DNA of 64,000 bases from Paracoccus gahaiensis (GCF_005048225.1 NZ_SUNI01000003.1:124001-188000), one strand, 5' to 3'; shown: positions 1-8,717, counted from the first letter of the stretch. A program made the numbers and translations. Notes: generated by a model from the letters alone, not told the origin.

Positions 1-1
1 G

Positions 2-328
2 CAGGCGCAGGGCACCGCGCAGGAGGAGGCCGCCGTGACGCTTGGCGCCTCGGGCTGGCAGGTGTTCCGCCGCGTGACGCTGCCCAACATCCGCTTCGCG
101 CTGCTCTATGGTGCGGTGCTGTGCACGGCCCGCGCGGTGGGGGAATTCGGCGGCGTCTCGGTCGTGTCGGGCAATATCCGGGGCCAGACCAACACGCTGC
201 CCTTGCATGTGGAACTGCTGTTCAACGACCTGAACGCGGTGGGGGCCTTCGCCGCCGCCTCGACCCTGACGGTGATCGCGCTGGTGGCGCTGATCCTCAA
301 GGCCGTGCTGGAGGGACGGCGCGGCTGA
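2..328 (+). CDS. cysW: Sulfate/thiosulfate ABC transporter permease CysW, C-terminal part
   Basis: This is the last 108 codons of an inner-membrane permease of a sulfate-type ABC importer; the start lies left of the window. The visible part begins in the cytoplasmic EAA loop (EEAAVTLGASG followed by VTLPNIR), which docks on the ATPase subunit, and continues through the last membrane segments. The stretch GEFGGVSVVSGNIRGQT is typical of the CysW/CysT sulfate permeases, as opposed to ModB. The C-terminus ends shortly after the last hydrophobic helix (AAASTLTVIALVALILKAV), so the gene looks intact at this end. The ATPase CysA would be expected next in a cys operon but is not present downstream; the following gene is a LOV kinase. 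Family assignment is firm; CysW rather than CysT is less so. Confidence 0.85.
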   Translation, partial: QAQGTAQEEAAVTLGASGWQVFRRVTLPNIRFALLYGAVLCTARAVGEFGGVSVVSGNIRGQTNTLPLHVELLFNDLNAVGAFAAASTLTVIALVALILKAVLEGRRG

Positions 329-479
329 CCGGGACGGGCGGGGGCCATGCGGACCTGTCGCCTTGGTGCAACGTCGCGTCGTGCCGGACCCTCGCCCGCC
401 CCCGATGGGGGAACCAATCCTTTCCCCGGAACCTTGTCACGGGACTGACGCGAAAGCGTGGATTCGACGAGGACGGCAC

Positions 480-1604
480 GTGGACGACCGGGACGACTGG
501 ACCCTTACCGAGGCACTGCATCACGAGCAGGGACGGGGCGATCCCTTCGCGGCGGCGGTGCGCTCGACCCGCATGTCGATGATCATCACCGACCCGACCC
601 GGCCCGACAATCCGATCATCTTCGCCAATGACGCCTTCCAGCGCCTGACGGGATACGACCGTGACGAGCTGATCGGACGCAACTGCCGCTTTCTGCAGGG
701 CAGCCAGACCGACCCCGAGACGGTGGGCCGCATCCGCGAGGCGGTGGAGGCGGGCACCGATATCGCCGTCGACATCCTGAACTATCGCAAGGACGGCACG
801 TCCTTCTGGAACGCGCTCTATCTCAGCCCGGTGCGCGACGATGCGGGCACGATCCAGTTCTTCTTCGCCTCGCAGCTGGACGTGACCGACCGCATCGACG
901 TGCAGTCGCGCATGGCCCGCGAGAAGGCCCGGGTCGAGACCGAAGTGACGCGCCGCGTGGCCGAGCTGCGCGACTCGCTGGATGCGCAGCGCCTGCTGCT
1001 GCACGAGGTCGATCACCGCGTGAAGAACAACATGACGATGATCGGCTCGATCCTGCGGCTGCAGCTGCGCGAGGCGCAGGACAGCGAGACGGTCGATCTG
1101 CTGCGCGCCATGATGACCCGGATCGACGCGCTGGCGACGGTGCATCGCCATCTGTATCAGTCCGAGGACGTGACGCGCTTCGACATCGGGTCCTACACGG
1201 TCAACCTCGCCTCGGACCTGACCCAGAGCCGCAGCGATTGCGACATCCGTATCCGCGCCGATCTGGGCCGGGCCGAGGTGCCCGCGGGCCAGGCCTCGGC
1301 GATCGGGCTGATCGTCAACGAGATCCTGTCCCACATGATCCGGCCCACCGATTTCGGCGGGGCGCGGGTCTTCGACATCTCGTCGCGCGTCAGCCGGGGC
1401 CGGGTCGAGCTGGGCATCCGCTTCGGGCGCGACGCCCGGGACGGCAGCGCCAAGCACCCGGCCCTGCCGCGCTATTCCCCGTCCGGGGTCACCGAACAGA
1501 TCATCTCTCGCCTGGCCGCGCAGACGCGCACCTCCGTCTCGTGGACGCAGGGGCCAAGCGGGTCCATCGAAGTCACCGTCATCGTCGATACAGAGGTCTC
1601 ATGA
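480..1604 (+). CDS. Blue-light LOV sensor histidine kinase (HisKA_2/HWE type) with degenerate ATP-binding domain
   Basis: A soluble photoreceptor of 374 residues from a GTG start; an upstream extension of 39 codons is possible but is Pro/Arg-rich and not LOV-like. Residues about 20-130 form a complete LOV domain: the flavin-adduct motif GRNCRFLQG places the photoactive cysteine at residue 69, and NYRKDG, FWNAL and the terminal FFFASQLDVT (the glutamine that senses flavin) are all present. A coiled linker leads to a HisKA_2 helix (LLHEVDHRVKNN) with the likely phospho-acceptor His179. The following catalytic domain is abnormal: the N-box reads NEILSHMI with His285 where the Mg-binding Asn is expected, and no DxGxG or Gly-rich lid motif is visible. 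The stop overlaps the next gene (ATGA), a response regulator, so they are co-translated. Fold and light sensing are secure; autokinase activity is doubtful. Confidence 0.9.
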   Translation: MDDRDDWTLTEALHHEQGRGDPFAAAVRSTRMSMIITDPTRPDNPIIFANDAFQRLTGYDRDELIGRNCRFLQGSQTDPETVGRIREAVEAGTDIAVDILNYRKDGTSFWNALYLSPVRDDAGTIQFFFASQLDVTDRIDVQSRMAREKARVETEVTRRVAELRDSLDAQRLLLHEVDHRVKNNMTMIGSILRLQLREAQDSETVDLLRAMMTRIDALATVHRHLYQSEDVTRFDIGSYTVNLASDLTQSRSDCDIRIRADLGRAEVPAGQASAIGLIVNEILSHMIRPTDFGGARVFDISSRVSRGRVELGIRFGRDARDGSAKHPALPRYSPSGVTEQIISRLAAQTRTSVSWTQGPSGSIEVTVIVDTEVS

Positions 1605-2050
1605 ACCGCCCCAAGCCCCCGCTCTCGATCCTGGTCGTCGAGGACGAACTCATCATCTCGATGGATATCGAGATGATGATCGAAGATGCCGGCCATCGGG
1701 TCATGGCCACGGCCGCCTCGCTGAAGGCGGTCGCGGCGCTGCCGGTCGAGACCAAGCCCGACGTGGCGCTGGTCGACATGCAGCTGGCGCAGGGCAGCAC
1801 CGGGCTGGAGGTGAATGACGAGATCCGCAAGCGCTGGCCAGGCACCATCGTCGTCTTCGTCACCGCCAATCCCAAGAAGATCCCCGAGGATTTCGCGGGC
1901 GCGCATGGCGTCATCGCCAAGCCCTTCTCGTCGGCGGGCTTCGTCGCCGCCCTGCGCTATCTGGAGGAGGGGGTCTGCGATCCGCCCCCCGTCTCGCCCG
2001 AGCCGGGCAGCTTCGTGGCCTCGCCCGCCTTCGGGGCGCATTGGGGGTGA
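1601..2050 (+). CDS. Single-domain response regulator
   Basis: A 149-residue CheY-like receiver without an output domain, translationally coupled to the LOV kinase. The acidic pair is in VVEDE near the N-terminus, the phospho-acceptor is Asp59 (ALVDMQL), the switch Thr is in VFVTANP and the conserved Lys is in VIAKPFS. After the receiver, about 25 residues of Pro-rich tail finish the protein. Single-domain regulators next to HWE/HisKA_2 kinases usually pass phosphate on to another protein or act by protein contact. It could receive phosphate from the LOV kinase, from the bacteriophytochrome encoded convergently just downstream, or from both. Confidence 0.9.
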   Translation: MNRPKPPLSILVVEDELIISMDIEMMIEDAGHRVMATAASLKAVAALPVETKPDVALVDMQLAQGSTGLEVNDEIRKRWPGTIVVFVTANPKKIPEDFAGAHGVIAKPFSSAGFVAALRYLEEGVCDPPPVSPEPGSFVASPAFGAHWG

Positions 2051-2056
2051 CCCCGG

Positions 2057-2084
2057 GGCCCGTGTCGCCTTGGCGTCCCGGGCC
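2057..2084. terminator. Hairpin between convergent photoreceptor genes
   Basis: GGCCCG pairs with CGGGCC, and inside it CGCC-TT-GGCG forms a second stem, separated by a 3x3 internal loop. It sits exactly between the response regulator stop and the bacteriophytochrome stop, so it could end transcription from either side. There is no T-run on either strand, so it is only a possible intrinsic terminator. Confidence 0.45.
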
Positions 2085-4240
2085 TAGTCCAGCGGCGCGG
2101 TGACGGTCAGGCGCAGGCCCGGCGCGTTGTCCGCGGTCTGCAGCTGGCCGTCCAGCTGCTCGACCAGCGCGCTGGCCATGCGCATCCCGAACCCGGTGCC
2201 CTTCACTGTCCCGTCCGTGCCCACGCCCTGGTCCGACACGTCCAGCCGCAGGCCGTCCCGGGTCGTCTTCAGCACGACCGAGACCGGCCCGGGCCGCCCC
2301 TCATAGGCATATTTGACCGCATTGGCGACGATCTCGTTCGTCAGAAGGCCGATGGTCACCGCCCGGTCCGCCGAGACCTGGATCGGCGCGAAATCGGTCT
2401 GGATCGACGAGGTCCAGGCAGGGTCCAGCGCCGAGGTCATGTCGCGCATCAGATCGTCCAGATAGACCGACAGATCCACGATCTCGGCACTGTCATCCTG
2501 ATAGAGCCGCCGATGCACCAGGCTGACGGCCGAGAGGCGGCTTTGCGCCTCGTCCAGCTGGCTGCGGACCTCGGGTGCTGCGCCCCGCGCCTGCATGCGC
2601 AGGAACGAGGCCACCAGCGACAGGCTGTTCTGCACGCGGTGGTTCACCTCGCGCAGCAGGAAGGATTTCTGCTGGATCAGGCTGTCGTTTTCCTTCAGCG
2701 TGACCGACAGCTCTGCATTCAGCTTGCGGATGCGGCGGGTGTTGCGCGCCTCCAACAGCAGGCGCACCAGACGCGCGACGGCCTCGGTCTCGGCGGCGGT
2801 CCAGGGGCGGGACCGGCCCCGGACCTCGTCGGACCAGGCCGCGAAGGAGGCCCGGGGTTCCAGCGAGGCGCCGGGAAGGGCAGGGACGCCCGCGTGCGGA
2901 TTGCCGGCCCAGGTGACGACCTGCAGCTTCTCGGCCCGAAACCACATCAGGACGGTCGGTTCCTCGGTCGACATGGTGACAGCCAAAAGCCCGCTGGCCA
3001 GATCGCGATAGGCCAGGGCCTCGGGGATGTCGCGGCTCAGCTGCGCGCTGACAAAGGGCTTCAGCGCGGCGGGACGACGCAGATGCCGGGACAGCGCCAT
3101 CAGCGCATCCATGTCGGGGCAACTGCCGAAGCGGAAGATCTCGGTGCCCTGCACGGCGGCAAAGCCGTCCGCGCCGACCAGATCGGCCAGCGCCTCGCCC
3201 GATTGCGCGAAGAAGCCGTTCAGTCGGTCGTCGGGACCGAGACGCGACAGGACCGTGTCCTCCTGCGCGCGCAGGCGGATGCGCTCGCGATAAAGGACCG
3301 TCTCCTCGCGCAGGTGGATCTGGCGGGACAGGCTGTCGGCCAGCGACTGGCAGGCCAGCCGGGTGGTCAGCGACAGATCATGGGGGTGGTCGTGATGGCA
3401 GGCCACCAGCCCCCACAGCGCCCCGTCCTTGACGATCGACATCGAGGCCGAGGCCCGCACCCCCATGTTGCGCAGGTAGCGCAGATGGATCGGCGAGACG
3501 CTGCGCAGCATGGAATTGCTCAGGTCCACCCGGTCGATCTCGGGCACGATCCCGGTGATCGGCTGGATGGGTGCCGCGACATCCGCGATCACCCGCACGC
3601 GGTTGCGCACATAGAGCGCGCGGGCCTGCTGCGGGATGTCCGTGGCGGGGAAATGGTGGTTCAGGAAGCCCGACATGCCAGGGTCGCGGCTTTCGCCCAC
3701 GACCGCACCGGCCTCGTCATCGATGAAGCGATAGATCATCACCCGCGCAAAGCCGGTCAGCTCGCGGAAGATCCGCGCGGCGTTGCGATAGAGGTCGGCC
3801 TGCGACGAGGACCGCTCCAGCCCGGCATCCAGCGCCTGCATCTGGCCCAGGAAGCGCGCATCCACGGCCTCGCCCGGATGGCGGGGCAGCAGTTCGATGA
3901 CCAGATGCGGGCCGCTGCGATAGGTCAGCGCCTCCCAGGAGGCGCCTCGGGCGGTGACGGTGCCGAGGATGTGCGGCGCGCCGTCCTGCGGCGGATCGGC
4001 GGCCAGCCCGGCGAAGGCGCCGTCCAGCACCTCTGCCAGCGGCTGGCCCAAGAGGTCGCGGCCCAAGGCATCGTGGACCCCCGCCGCGCCGATGACGGTC
4101 AGGCTGGCCAGGTCGGCGATCAGCATCTGCCCGTGGGACTGGATCGCGCCCGGGATGTGGATCGGTTCCAGATCGCAGGCGGTCAGGTCGACGGGCGTGT
4201 CGATCAGCCCGGGCGGGGGGGTGTCATGCATCTTGGACAT
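2084..4240 (-). CDS. bphP: Bacteriophytochrome (red/far-red sensor histidine kinase)
   Basis: A 718-residue biliverdin-binding photoreceptor. Cys22 in CDLEPIHIPGAIQSHG is the expected biliverdin-attachment site. PAS, GAF and PHY domains follow over about residues 20-490; the GAF has the DIP motif (ATDIPQQAR) and the PHY tongue has PRASF. The output is a HisKA_2/HWE kinase with EVNHRVQNS (His534) and an intact catalytic domain: NEIVANAVKYAYE, DQGVGTDG and KGTGFGM. It therefore looks fully active, unlike the LOV kinase facing it. The heme oxygenase that makes biliverdin lies just upstream. An in-frame ATG 36 bases further upstream (4276) would overlap the oxygenase stop and is an alternative start; Met at 4231 is another. 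No attached response regulator. Confidence 0.93.
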   Translation of the reverse strand: MSKMHDTPPPGLIDTPVDLTACDLEPIHIPGAIQSHGQMLIADLASLTVIGAAGVHDALGRDLLGQPLAEVLDGAFAGLAADPPQDGAPHILGTVTARGASWEALTYRSGPHLVIELLPRHPGEAVDARFLGQMQALDAGLERSSSQADLYRNAARIFRELTGFARVMIYRFIDDEAGAVVGESRDPGMSGFLNHHFPATDIPQQARALYVRNRVRVIADVAAPIQPITGIVPEIDRVDLSNSMLRSVSPIHLRYLRNMGVRASASMSIVKDGALWGLVACHHDHPHDLSLTTRLACQSLADSLSRQIHLREETVLYRERIRLRAQEDTVLSRLGPDDRLNGFFAQSGEALADLVGADGFAAVQGTEIFRFGSCPDMDALMALSRHLRRPAALKPFVSAQLSRDIPEALAYRDLASGLLAVTMSTEEPTVLMWFRAEKLQVVTWAGNPHAGVPALPGASLEPRASFAAWSDEVRGRSRPWTAAETEAVARLVRLLLEARNTRRIRKLNAELSVTLKENDSLIQQKSFLLREVNHRVQNSLSLVASFLRMQARGAAPEVRSQLDEAQSRLSAVSLVHRRLYQDDSAEIVDLSVYLDDLMRDMTSALDPAWTSSIQTDFAPIQVSADRAVTIGLLTNEIVANAVKYAYEGRPGPVSVVLKTTRDGLRLDVSDQGVGTDGTVKGTGFGMRMASALVEQLDGQLQTADNAPGLRLTVTAPLD

Positions 4241-4265
4241 CGAACAAATGTATTCTGACCCGGGG

Positions 4266-4859
4266 TCAGGTGCCATTTGCTTTTGGTTTAGAGCGGGGGC
4301 CGGCGGGGTCGGGCGCCTGCCCATAGGCCAGCAGGGCCACGCCAAAGACCGTGCGGGCGGCTGCGACAGAAGGGCGCGGATCGAGGTCATGGCCCTCCAT
4401 CCAGGCGAGGAAGGCCCGCCACCGGCCCGGCCGGGCGGTCTGGCGGTGCAGGTGTGCGGCGCCGCTGTCGGGCCCATAGCCCAAGGCCGCTGCCCGCCGG
4501 GCGATCAGGACGCCGCCCAAGGCCGAGCCCTCCAGCACGTAAAGCGCGCCCGCGATGGCCGGGAGGCCCTCCAGCGCGGGGGCGGTCACAGGGCGGGGGC
4601 GGGCCAGACCGAGCGTCGCCAGATCCTCGGCGATCGTGGGGGCCAGACGGATCGGCGCCCAGCCCGCCGCCTCGGCAGCCGCGTGCAGGGCGGGCTCGAT
4701 GGCCGCGCGAAAGGCGAAGCTGCCCTGCAGATAGGCCAGATACTCTGCCTTGGTCGTCAGCGGACCGATGCCCGCATCCAGCCGCATGTGCAGATCATCG
4801 GTGCCGTGCCGCAGGGCGGCGCGCAGGGCGGCAGGGGGCGGCGGGGCGGGAAGCGGCAT
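4266..4859 (-). CDS. bphO: Biliverdin-producing heme oxygenase (BphO type)
   Basis: A soluble 197-residue enzyme that opens heme to biliverdin, iron and CO, giving the chromophore of the phytochrome encoded next. The N-terminal helix has ALRHGTDDLHMRLD, in which the second His is the usual proximal heme ligand, and the distal helix has the Gly-rich EGSALGGVLIARR. Length fits bacterial BphO/HmuO proteins. The chosen ATG skips a Pro/Arg-rich upstream extension that runs into the terminator of the ectoine operon. The stop is 26 bases from the chosen bphP start, or overlaps it if the upstream bphP ATG is used. The bphO-bphP pairing supports phytochrome chromophore supply and not iron scavenging. 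Confidence 0.9.
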   Translation of the reverse strand: MPLPAPPPPAALRAALRHGTDDLHMRLDAGIGPLTTKAEYLAYLQGSFAFRAAIEPALHAAAEAAGWAPIRLAPTIAEDLATLGLARPRPVTAPALEGLPAIAGALYVLEGSALGGVLIARRAAALGYGPDSGAAHLHRQTARPGRWRAFLAWMEGHDLDPRPSVAAARTVFGVALLAYGQAPDPAGPRSKPKANGT

Positions 4860-4944
4860 CTGGGGACCGGTAGTTTGAACGATCTGGTTTTCTAGCAGGG
4901 CAAGGCAGGGTCGGCCAGAGGGCCGGCGCCCCCGGGCATCGTCC

Positions 4945-4975
4945 AAAAAGACCCTCCCCGGGCAGGGGGAGGGTC
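4945..4975 (-). terminator. Intrinsic terminator of the ectoine operon
   Basis: A perfect 10-bp stem (GACCCTCCCC with its complement, 6-nt loop) is followed on the minus strand by TTTTT. It lies 29 bases beyond the ask stop and before bphO, and is a textbook Rho-independent terminator separating the two minus-strand units. Confidence 0.92.
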
Positions 4976-5003
4976 GGTCTTCAGCCGGTCGGATGATCCG
5001 CCG

Positions 5004-6431
5004 TCACGCCGCCTGCGCAACATCCCGGCTTTGCGTCTCGACCAGCGCGCCATGCAGGGCGCGGATCGTGCCGGCCAGCGCGTCGCGTTCGACGATGAAC
5101 TGCACATCCACCTGACGCGGGCCCTGCGTGGCGCCGATCGCCGACAGCCCGGCATCGGCCAGCGCGTTCAGGCCGCGGCTGAGCACCGCCAGCCCGTCCA
5201 GATCGCGTCCCACCGCCGAGGCCATGGCCACCGCCCGCGAGGACACGCAGGCCGCCGGGAAGCGCTCGACCAGGTCCTTCTCGACGCGGCGCAGCACCTT
5301 GAGGCTGCTGTCCACGTAATGCGTGATCGTGTTCGCGTTCGAGACCTTGCTGACGATCCGCACCTTGTGGCGCGTCAGCACCTCGAGGATCGCGGCATCG
5401 AAGCCCTTGGCGCCGACCATGTCCTGCTCGAACAGCTCCAGCGCGAAGACGTCCAGACCGGTGACGATCTCGACCGCCGGGCTTTCGGCGGGCTGGTCGT
5501 CGATCAGCGTGCCGGGATCATGCGGCTCGAAGGCGTTGGTCACGCGCAGCGGCACGCCCGACTGGCGCAGGGTCTTGGCGGCCTTGGGATGGATGGCCTC
5601 CATCCCCAGATTGGACAGCTGGTCGGCCACGTCGTAATTCGTGCGCCCCAGCTTGCGGACCGCATCGGCGCCCACCAGCTTGGGATCGGCCGAGGACAGG
5701 TGGAATTCCTTGTGGATGATCGCCTCCTGCGCACCGGTCAGCGCAGCCAGACGCGAGAAGGTCACCTCGGAATAGCCCCGGTCGAATTCGCGCATCAGCC
5801 CCTCGCGGCACTGGGCATAGCCGGTGACGATGGGCATCTCGGTTTGCGCATCGATCCCGGACATGGCGCCCAGGATGCGCTCGTCCAGGCTGACCTCTCC
5901 GGTGTCGCGCCAGCCCGACAGGTCGACGAAGCGGGCCGAGACCCCGGCGCGCTGCAGCATCAGCGTGGTGACGAAGGCCGAATGCGCCTCGCCCAGGCCC
6001 GACAGCAGCTCGCGCGTCTGCAGCATGTGTTCCGACAGCCGGAAATGGCCATAGGAACACAGGCGCTGAAGGTCGATCAGGCAGTTCTTCGCCCCCACCA
6101 GCCGGTCGCGCACGAAGGCATCGGCGCGCTCCAGATCGCCGGGATGGTCCAGCACCACGCGATGCGCCGCGCCCATCGCCTCGCTGGCGCGGTCCAGCGC
6201 GGCCAGCCAGCCGTGATCATCCTCGCCGCTGGCGAAGGCCGCATAGACGCCCGGCTCGCCGGATTTCTTGTGCTCCAGCAGCAGGTCGGTGATGCCGCCG
6301 AAGGCCGAGACGACGAAGATCCGGCCATAGAGGTTCGGGCGGTCGCCGATCAGCAGCGTGTCGCGCAGCTCATGGACCCGCGACATCGAGGTGCCGCCGA
6401 TCTTCTCAACGGTATGGGTCGGTCCTGCCAT
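5004..6431 (-). CDS. ask: Ectoine-specific aspartate kinase
   Basis: A 475-residue cytoplasmic aspartokinase (aspartate + ATP to aspartyl phosphate), the first committed step feeding aspartate semialdehyde into ectoine. The N-terminus carries the kinase signature KIGGTSM, and VSAFGGITD follows in the nucleotide-binding region. The C-terminal third contains the paired ACT regulatory domains (EQDMVGAKGFDAAILEVL onward). It is the last gene of ectA-ectB-ectC-ask, 2 bases after ectC; this placement is diagnostic of the Ask_Ect branch, which is regarded as less feedback-inhibited than the housekeeping LysC. ATG start fixed by spacing to ectC and by the family N-terminus. Confidence 0.93.
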   Translation of the reverse strand: MAGPTHTVEKIGGTSMSRVHELRDTLLIGDRPNLYGRIFVVSAFGGITDLLLEHKKSGEPGVYAAFASGEDDHGWLAALDRASEAMGAAHRVVLDHPGDLERADAFVRDRLVGAKNCLIDLQRLCSYGHFRLSEHMLQTRELLSGLGEAHSAFVTTLMLQRAGVSARFVDLSGWRDTGEVSLDERILGAMSGIDAQTEMPIVTGYAQCREGLMREFDRGYSEVTFSRLAALTGAQEAIIHKEFHLSSADPKLVGADAVRKLGRTNYDVADQLSNLGMEAIHPKAAKTLRQSGVPLRVTNAFEPHDPGTLIDDQPAESPAVEIVTGLDVFALELFEQDMVGAKGFDAAILEVLTRHKVRIVSKVSNANTITHYVDSSLKVLRRVEKDLVERFPAACVSSRAVAMASAVGRDLDGLAVLSRGLNALADAGLSAIGATQGPRQVDVQFIVERDALAGTIRALHGALVETQSRDVAQAA

Positions 6432-6433
6432 GC

Positions 6434-6823
6434 TCAGGCCGTCTCGGCAGGCGCATAGCTGCCGTCTTCGCGATGGACCTCGGTCCCGGTGATCGGCGGG
6501 TTGAAGCAGCAGGCCATGACCAGCGTCTCGTCCGCGCGCAGCGTGTGGTGATCGTTGAGGTTCAGCGCATACATCACGCCGGGCGTGATCTGGTGCGTCT
6601 CGCCGGTGGCCAGATCGGTGATCGATCCCTTGCCGGACATGCAATAGACGCTTTCGAAATGGTGCTTGTAGTGGAACGTGTGTTCCGAGCCCGCCTCCAG
6701 CGTGGTGATGTGGAAGGAAAAGCCCATCCCGTCATCAGCCAACAGCATGCGGACCGAGTTCCACTTGGCGTCTGACACCGAACGGTCGGTGTCTTTCAGT
6801 GTGTTGAAATCACGAACGATCAT
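6434..6823 (-). CDS. ectC: L-ectoine synthase
   Basis: A 129-residue cupin that cyclises N-gamma-acetyl-L-2,4-diaminobutyrate to ectoine, the compatible solute. The whole length matches EctC: MIVRDFNTLKDT at the N-terminus, HYKHHFESVYCMSGKG and ETHQITPGVMYALNLNDHH in the cupin barrel, with the metal-binding Glu, Tyr and His in these stretches. It is the third gene of the operon, 5 bases from ectB. No ectD (ectoine hydroxylase) follows, so this locus makes ectoine and not hydroxyectoine unless ectD is elsewhere. Confidence 0.97.
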   Translation of the reverse strand: MIVRDFNTLKDTDRSVSDAKWNSVRMLLADDGMGFSFHITTLEAGSEHTFHYKHHFESVYCMSGKGSITDLATGETHQITPGVMYALNLNDHHTLRADETLVMACCFNPPITGTEVHREDGSYAPAETA

Positions 6824-6828
6824 GTGTC

Positions 6829-8121
6829 TTACTCCGCAGCAATGTCTTGGGCGATCACGTCGCGGGCGGCATCCAGAAGGATGTCGAAGCCGCGCGACAG
6901 CAGATCGGTGGGCGTGGTCAGGGGGGCCAGCACCTTGACCACCTGATCCTCGTTGCCCGAGGTCTCGATGATCAGCCCGCCCTGGAAGGCGCGCTTGCAG
7001 ATGGCGCCTGCCAACTCGCCGCCGCCCACATCGACGCCGCGCATCAGCCCGCGACCCTTCAGATAGGCGCCGGGGATCATGTCGGCCAGTTCCGTCAGGC
7101 GCGTCTCGATCAGCGCGGCCTTTTCGGCCAGCTCGGCTTCGAAGGCGCCGTCGGACCAGAACTTCTCGATCGCCACGCGGGCGGTCACGAAGGCATGAGT
7201 GTTGCCGCGGAAGGTGCCGTTATGCTCGGCGGGGCCGAAGACGTCATGCTCGGGCCGCACCAGGACCATCGCCAGCGGCAGGCCGAAGCCCGAGACCGAC
7301 TTGGCCATCGGCACCAGATCCGGCATCACGCCCATCTCCTCGAAGGAGAAGAACTTGCCGGTCCGCCCGCAACCCGCCTGGATGTCGTCCAGGATCAGCA
7401 GCGCGCCATGGCGCTTGGCGATCTCGGCCACGGCCTTCACAAATTCGGCCGAGGCGGCGTTCAGCCCGCCCTCGCCCTGCACCGTCTCCATCATGATGGC
7501 GGCGGGGGCGTCGATGCCGCCCGAATTGTCCGACAGCATCTGGTCCAGCAGCGCGGCACTGTCCAAGCCCTTGGCGTAATCGTCGAAGGGCACGCGGGTG
7601 ACGCCCTGCGTCTCCATCCCCGCGCCGCCGCGATGGTAACCGTTACCGGTCGCGGCCAGCGCGCCCATGGTCACGCCATGGAAGCCGTTGGTGAAGGCCA
7701 CGATGTTCGTGCGACCGGTCACCTTGCGGGCGATCTTCATCGCGGCCTCGACGGCATTGGCGCCGGTCGGGCCGGTGAACATCACCCGGTGATCCATGCC
7801 GCGGGGCGCCAGGATATGCGTCTCGAACGCCTGCAGGAAGGCCGCCTTGGTCGTGGTGTGCAGATCCAGACCATGGGCGATGCCGTCGCCCGAGATATGG
7901 TCGATCAGCGCCGCCTTCATGTCGGGATCGTTATGGCCATAGTTCAGCGACGAACAGCCGGCCAGGAAATCGATATGCTCGGACCCGTCCGCGCCCCGCA
8001 TCACCGAGCCGCTGGCCGAGGCGAAGAGGGTGGGAATGCCCCGGCAATAGGACCGCGCCTCGCTTTCGCGACGGGTGAAGATGCCGGTATCGGTGTCGGG
8101 TGTTGCCATATCCTTGGCCAT
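6829..8121 (-). CDS. ectB: Diaminobutyrate-2-oxoglutarate transaminase
   Basis: A 430-residue PLP-dependent class III aminotransferase that converts aspartate semialdehyde to L-2,4-diaminobutyrate using glutamate. Family-typical segments are FTRRESEARSYCRG at the N-terminus, FLAGCSSLNYGHNDP, VMFTGPTGANAVEAAMK, and LLILDDIQAGCGRTGKFF; the PLP Lys is in PMAKSVSGFG. The ATG at the chosen position has a good ribosome site (AAAGGA, 8 bases upstream). Another in-frame ATG lies four codons in. It is 59 bases downstream of ectA in the same operon. Confidence 0.97.
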   Translation of the reverse strand: MAKDMATPDTDTGIFTRRESEARSYCRGIPTLFASASGSVMRGADGSEHIDFLAGCSSLNYGHNDPDMKAALIDHISGDGIAHGLDLHTTTKAAFLQAFETHILAPRGMDHRVMFTGPTGANAVEAAMKIARKVTGRTNIVAFTNGFHGVTMGALAATGNGYHRGGAGMETQGVTRVPFDDYAKGLDSAALLDQMLSDNSGGIDAPAAIMMETVQGEGGLNAASAEFVKAVAEIAKRHGALLILDDIQAGCGRTGKFFSFEEMGVMPDLVPMAKSVSGFGLPLAMVLVRPEHDVFGPAEHNGTFRGNTHAFVTARVAIEKFWSDGAFEAELAEKAALIETRLTELADMIPGAYLKGRGLMRGVDVGGGELAGAICKRAFQGGLIIETSGNEDQVVKVLAPLTTPTDLLSRGFDILLDAARDVIAQDIAAE

Positions 8122-8180
8122 GAGAAGTCCTTTCGCACGATGTGCGTTTTTCAGCAGAATGGGGAATGCGCCGCGAGGGT

Positions 8181-8717
8181 TCAGGCGGCGCGGGCCTGAC
8201 GGGCGGGCCGGGGCAGGGTGATCGTCACCATATGCTCGGTCGCGTGGCGCCCGTCGAAATGCTCGTGGCGGGTGAAATGAGGATCGTCGCTCAGCTCGCC
8301 ACCCAAGGCGCGCGCCAAGCTGCCGAACAGCGCCCAAGAGGCCTCGTTGTCGCGCGTGATGGTGGTGTTCAGCCGGGTGGCCTCGGCGCATTCGTCACGC
8401 TCGACCAGATGGGTCAGCATCTTGCGGCCCAGCCCCAGACCGCGCGCCCGGGGGCTGACCGCGACCTGCCAGACGAACAGCGCATCCTCGTTGGGGATCA
8501 TGTGACCCGAGATCCAGCCCACGACATCGCCGTCCAGATCCGCGACCACGCAGGTGTCGCGGAAATGCTCGGCCTGCACCAGATTGCAGTACATCGAGTT
8601 CTCGTCCAGCGGCTTGCAGTCGCGCACCAGCTCCCACACGGCGGCGCCGTCGGTCGGGTCGGGCTTGCGCAGTGTCAGCTGGCGGGGACGTTCGATGTCC
8701 TGCATATCCTTGGGCAT
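8181..8717 (-). CDS. ectA: Diaminobutyrate acetyltransferase
   Basis: A 178-residue GNAT enzyme that acetylates L-2,4-diaminobutyrate with acetyl-CoA. The N-terminal LRKPDPTDGAAVWELV and the region PLDENSMYCNLVQAEHF are characteristic of EctA, and the acetyl-CoA loop is PRARGLGLGRKML. First gene of the ectoine operon, with a leader of roughly 90 bases back to a strong -10 element. The divergent gene is a MarR regulator, the usual arrangement for ectR. Confidence 0.97.
   Translation of the reverse strand: MPKDMQDIERPRQLTLRKPDPTDGAAVWELVRDCKPLDENSMYCNLVQAEHFRDTCVVADLDGDVVGWISGHMIPNEDALFVWQVAVSPRARGLGLGRKMLTHLVERDECAEATRLNTTITRDNEASWALFGSLARALGGELSDDPHFTRHEHFDGRHATEHMVTITLPRPARQARAA

Noticed and set aside
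410..433. Two GGAACC copies before the LOV kinase, resembling the -35 of EcfG general-stress promoters
   Set aside because: No CGTT-like -10 is found 16-17 bases after either copy, so a stress-sigma promoter is not supported.
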